Shown: positions 5,993 to 6,678 of the stretch, piece by piece
Position numbering within the stretch: the first letter of the stretch is position 1
Layout: the number at the start of each line of letters is the position of its first letter
DNA from: an uncultured Sphingomonadales bacterium
GTDB lineage: Bacteria; Pseudomonadota; Alphaproteobacteria; Sphingomonadales; Sphingomonadaceae
Length of the DNA: 6,678 bases
NCBI GenBank assembly: GCA_903911985.1
Contig: CAIWFP010000443.1
Coordinates: 1 to 6,678 of the forward strand
Direction: 5' to 3'
The notes under the pieces: generated by a model
Databases searched by the model: none
The model's input: only the letters and a program-made list of their open reading frames with translations
Told to the model about the DNA's origin: nothing
Made by a program: the position numbers and the translations under genes

Positions 5993-6355
5993 TCAATTAT
6001 GGGCGCAGTGATCCAAGTGCCCGGCCTTGCAGGCGGCGACATCCGCCCGCCAGCGTGCCATTGCTTCCTCGTGGTCATGCTCAAGCCGCGCTTTATCGGC
6101 TTCGTAAGCCGCTTGCCGCTGAGCAAACGCTGCCTGATCCCTATTAATCTTGTCAATACGGGCTTGCTCGGCCTCCTCAAACTTGCGTCTGTTGGCGGCA
6201 TTTTCGTCAAGCTGGTGCTGGGCAAAGGCGGCTTGCTGGCTGTTTAGCTCCGCGCGCCGGCCTTCGTCGGAGGGAGCTGCGGGTTGAGCCAAGGCCGTTG
6301 TCGCGCCAAGTAAAAGAGCAAGCGCACCGGTAAAATTGACCCACTGATTTGACAT
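5993..6355 (-). CDS. small secreted (periplasmic) coiled-coil protein, conserved hypothetical
   Basis: The protein has 120 residues. ATG 6355 is chosen because AAGGAG (6363-6368) lies 7 nt upstream; an upstream in-frame start at 6409 lacks such a site and would bury the signal peptide. Residues 1-23 form a signal peptide (ALALLLGATTALA, cut before QPAAP). The mature part is nearly all helical, rich in Ala, Glu, Gln, Arg and Asp, and likely a coiled coil. It has a repeated element, QAAFAQHQ then QAAFAQRQ. It ends in RWRADVAACKAGHLDHCAHN with two cysteines eight residues apart that could form a disulfide. I do not recognise a named family; similar short proteins with an RWRADVAAC tail occur in sphingomonads as hypotheticals (from memory). 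It lies downstream of, and in the same direction as, the partial gene at the right edge. Confidence 0.8.
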   Translation of the reverse strand: MSNQWVNFTGALALLLGATTALAQPAAPSDEGRRAELNSQQAAFAQHQLDENAANRRKFEEAEQARIDKINRDQAAFAQRQAAYEADKARLEHDHEEAMARWRADVAACKAGHLDHCAHN

Positions 6356-6390
6356 CGGCTGTCTCCTTGGCTGGATTTCAACCAGAGTGG

Positions 6391-6419
6391 AGGATAGGTT
6401 CCATCGCAACGGATAACAA
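6391..6419 (-). promoter_or_regulatory. candidate sigma-70 promoter for the small secreted protein
   Basis: On the minus strand TTGTTA (6414-6419) and TATCCT (6391-6396) are separated by 17 bp, each matching the consensus at four of six positions. The spacing to the AAGGAG site and ATG at 6355 gives a leader of about 30 nt. The rest of the gap up to 6564 shows no convincing gene or terminator. Confidence 0.4.
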
Positions 6420-6564
6420 GGCCGCTACACCGACCAAGGGTGGGCTAGTTGCGCTTCGTCCTTTGGGGCAGCCCTTCAAAGTGAAGCTCCGCCCATTCTG
6501 CTTTGTCCGAGCCTGATCTGCAGCCCAATGTACCCGCGTTCCGATCCAGATGTGCTCGTGAACC

Positions 6565-6678
6565 CTACCCTCTATTACCGAGGTCGCCCTTACCGACGCT
6601 CGCGTTTGCCATATCCAGCATTTTGTCGAGGCTACGTTTTGCGTCTAACCGCAAGCCTTCCTCGATTTCGATGCGGGG
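6565..6678 (-). CDS. nadA: C-terminal end of a gene, possibly quinolinate synthase (partial)
   Basis: Thirty-seven codons enter from the right edge and end in TAG (6565-6567): IEIEEGLRLDAKRSLDKMLD, then MANASVGKGDLGNRG. The pattern of a charged segment, then L-x-A-x-x-S-L-D-K-M-L-D-M, resembles the C-terminal helix of quinolinate synthase NadA, where R/K-M-L-D/E near the end is common. NadA makes quinolinate from iminoaspartate and dihydroxyacetone phosphate for NAD synthesis and carries a [4Fe-4S] cluster, but none of its cysteines are in view. With so short a stretch another family cannot be excluded, and the symbol is a suggestion only. That it is a coding end is more certain than its name. 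If correct, it marks housekeeping DNA at the right end. Confidence 0.45.
   Translation of the reverse strand, partial: PRIEIEEGLRLDAKRSLDKMLDMANASVGKGDLGNRG

Noticed and set aside
5587..6147. Plus-strand open frame of 186 codons across the IS relic and the small secreted-protein gene
   Set aside because: It lies antisense to recognisable IS3 protein sequence and to the signal-peptide protein; the composition looks like a shadow.
6420..6564. Possible gene or tRNA between the partial right-edge gene and the small secreted-protein gene
   Set aside because: I found no cloverleaf, and the open frames on the minus strand lack starts with ribosome-binding sites and known motifs.
1..6678. CRISPR array, phage genes or toxin-antitoxin pair
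   Set aside because: No regularly spaced repeats, no phage structural or integrase genes beyond the IS3 relic, and no small overlapping gene pair of that kind were seen.

Overview
The window looks like chromosomal DNA of a GC-rich alphaproteobacterium, most likely a sphingomonad (Novosphingobium, Sphingobium or a relative). The grounds are the TonB-dependent receptor with a sphingomonad-style TonB box, the scattered oxygenase, dehydrogenase and receptor genes typical of that group's catabolic islands, and GC-rich third codon positions. This is an inference from gene style; there is no rRNA or other marker to confirm it.

Layout. Positions 1-1322 (minus) hold the N-terminal part of a TonB-dependent outer-membrane receptor that runs off the left edge. 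A 172-bp divergent intergenic region separates it from a TetR-family regulator (1495-2166, plus). The regulator is followed by a Rieske-type ring-hydroxylating oxygenase alpha subunit (2294-3634, plus) and, 32 bp later, by a small SnoaL/NTF2-like protein (3667-4101, plus). Next come about 690 bp with no intact gene. They contain a 14-bp-stem hairpin, a decayed C-terminal fragment of an aminoglycoside-phosphotransferase-like gene (minus), and a perfect TTTGACAAA inverted repeat. A complete short-chain dehydrogenase/reductase follows (4795-5568, plus). Its stop codon nearly touches an internally deleted IS3-family insertion-sequence relic (about 5578-5820, minus). Beyond the relic, on the minus strand, are a small secreted coiled-coil protein (5993-6355) and the last 37 codons of a gene that resembles quinolinate synthase nadA (6565 to beyond 6678).

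Working model (inference). Receptor, regulator, oxygenase, NTF2-like partner and dehydrogenase form one accessory catabolic module. An aromatic or polycyclic substrate crosses the outer membrane through the receptor and is oxygenated by the Rieske enzyme, with the NTF2-like protein as small subunit or follow-on enzyme. The SDR then oxidises or reduces a hydroxyl/keto group, and the TetR protein senses substrate or product. No ferredoxin or reductase gene is present, so electrons must come from elsewhere in the genome. The IS3 relic and the probable nadA end suggest that the right-hand border of the island, where it meets housekeeping DNA, lies near 5570-5990.

I do not see a wholly new system. 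The most interesting points are the alpha-oxygenase/NTF2-like pairing, the structured leader before the oxygenase, the TTTGACAAA inverted repeat, and the two kinds of gene decay (phosphotransferase remnant, IS3 relic) around the SDR.
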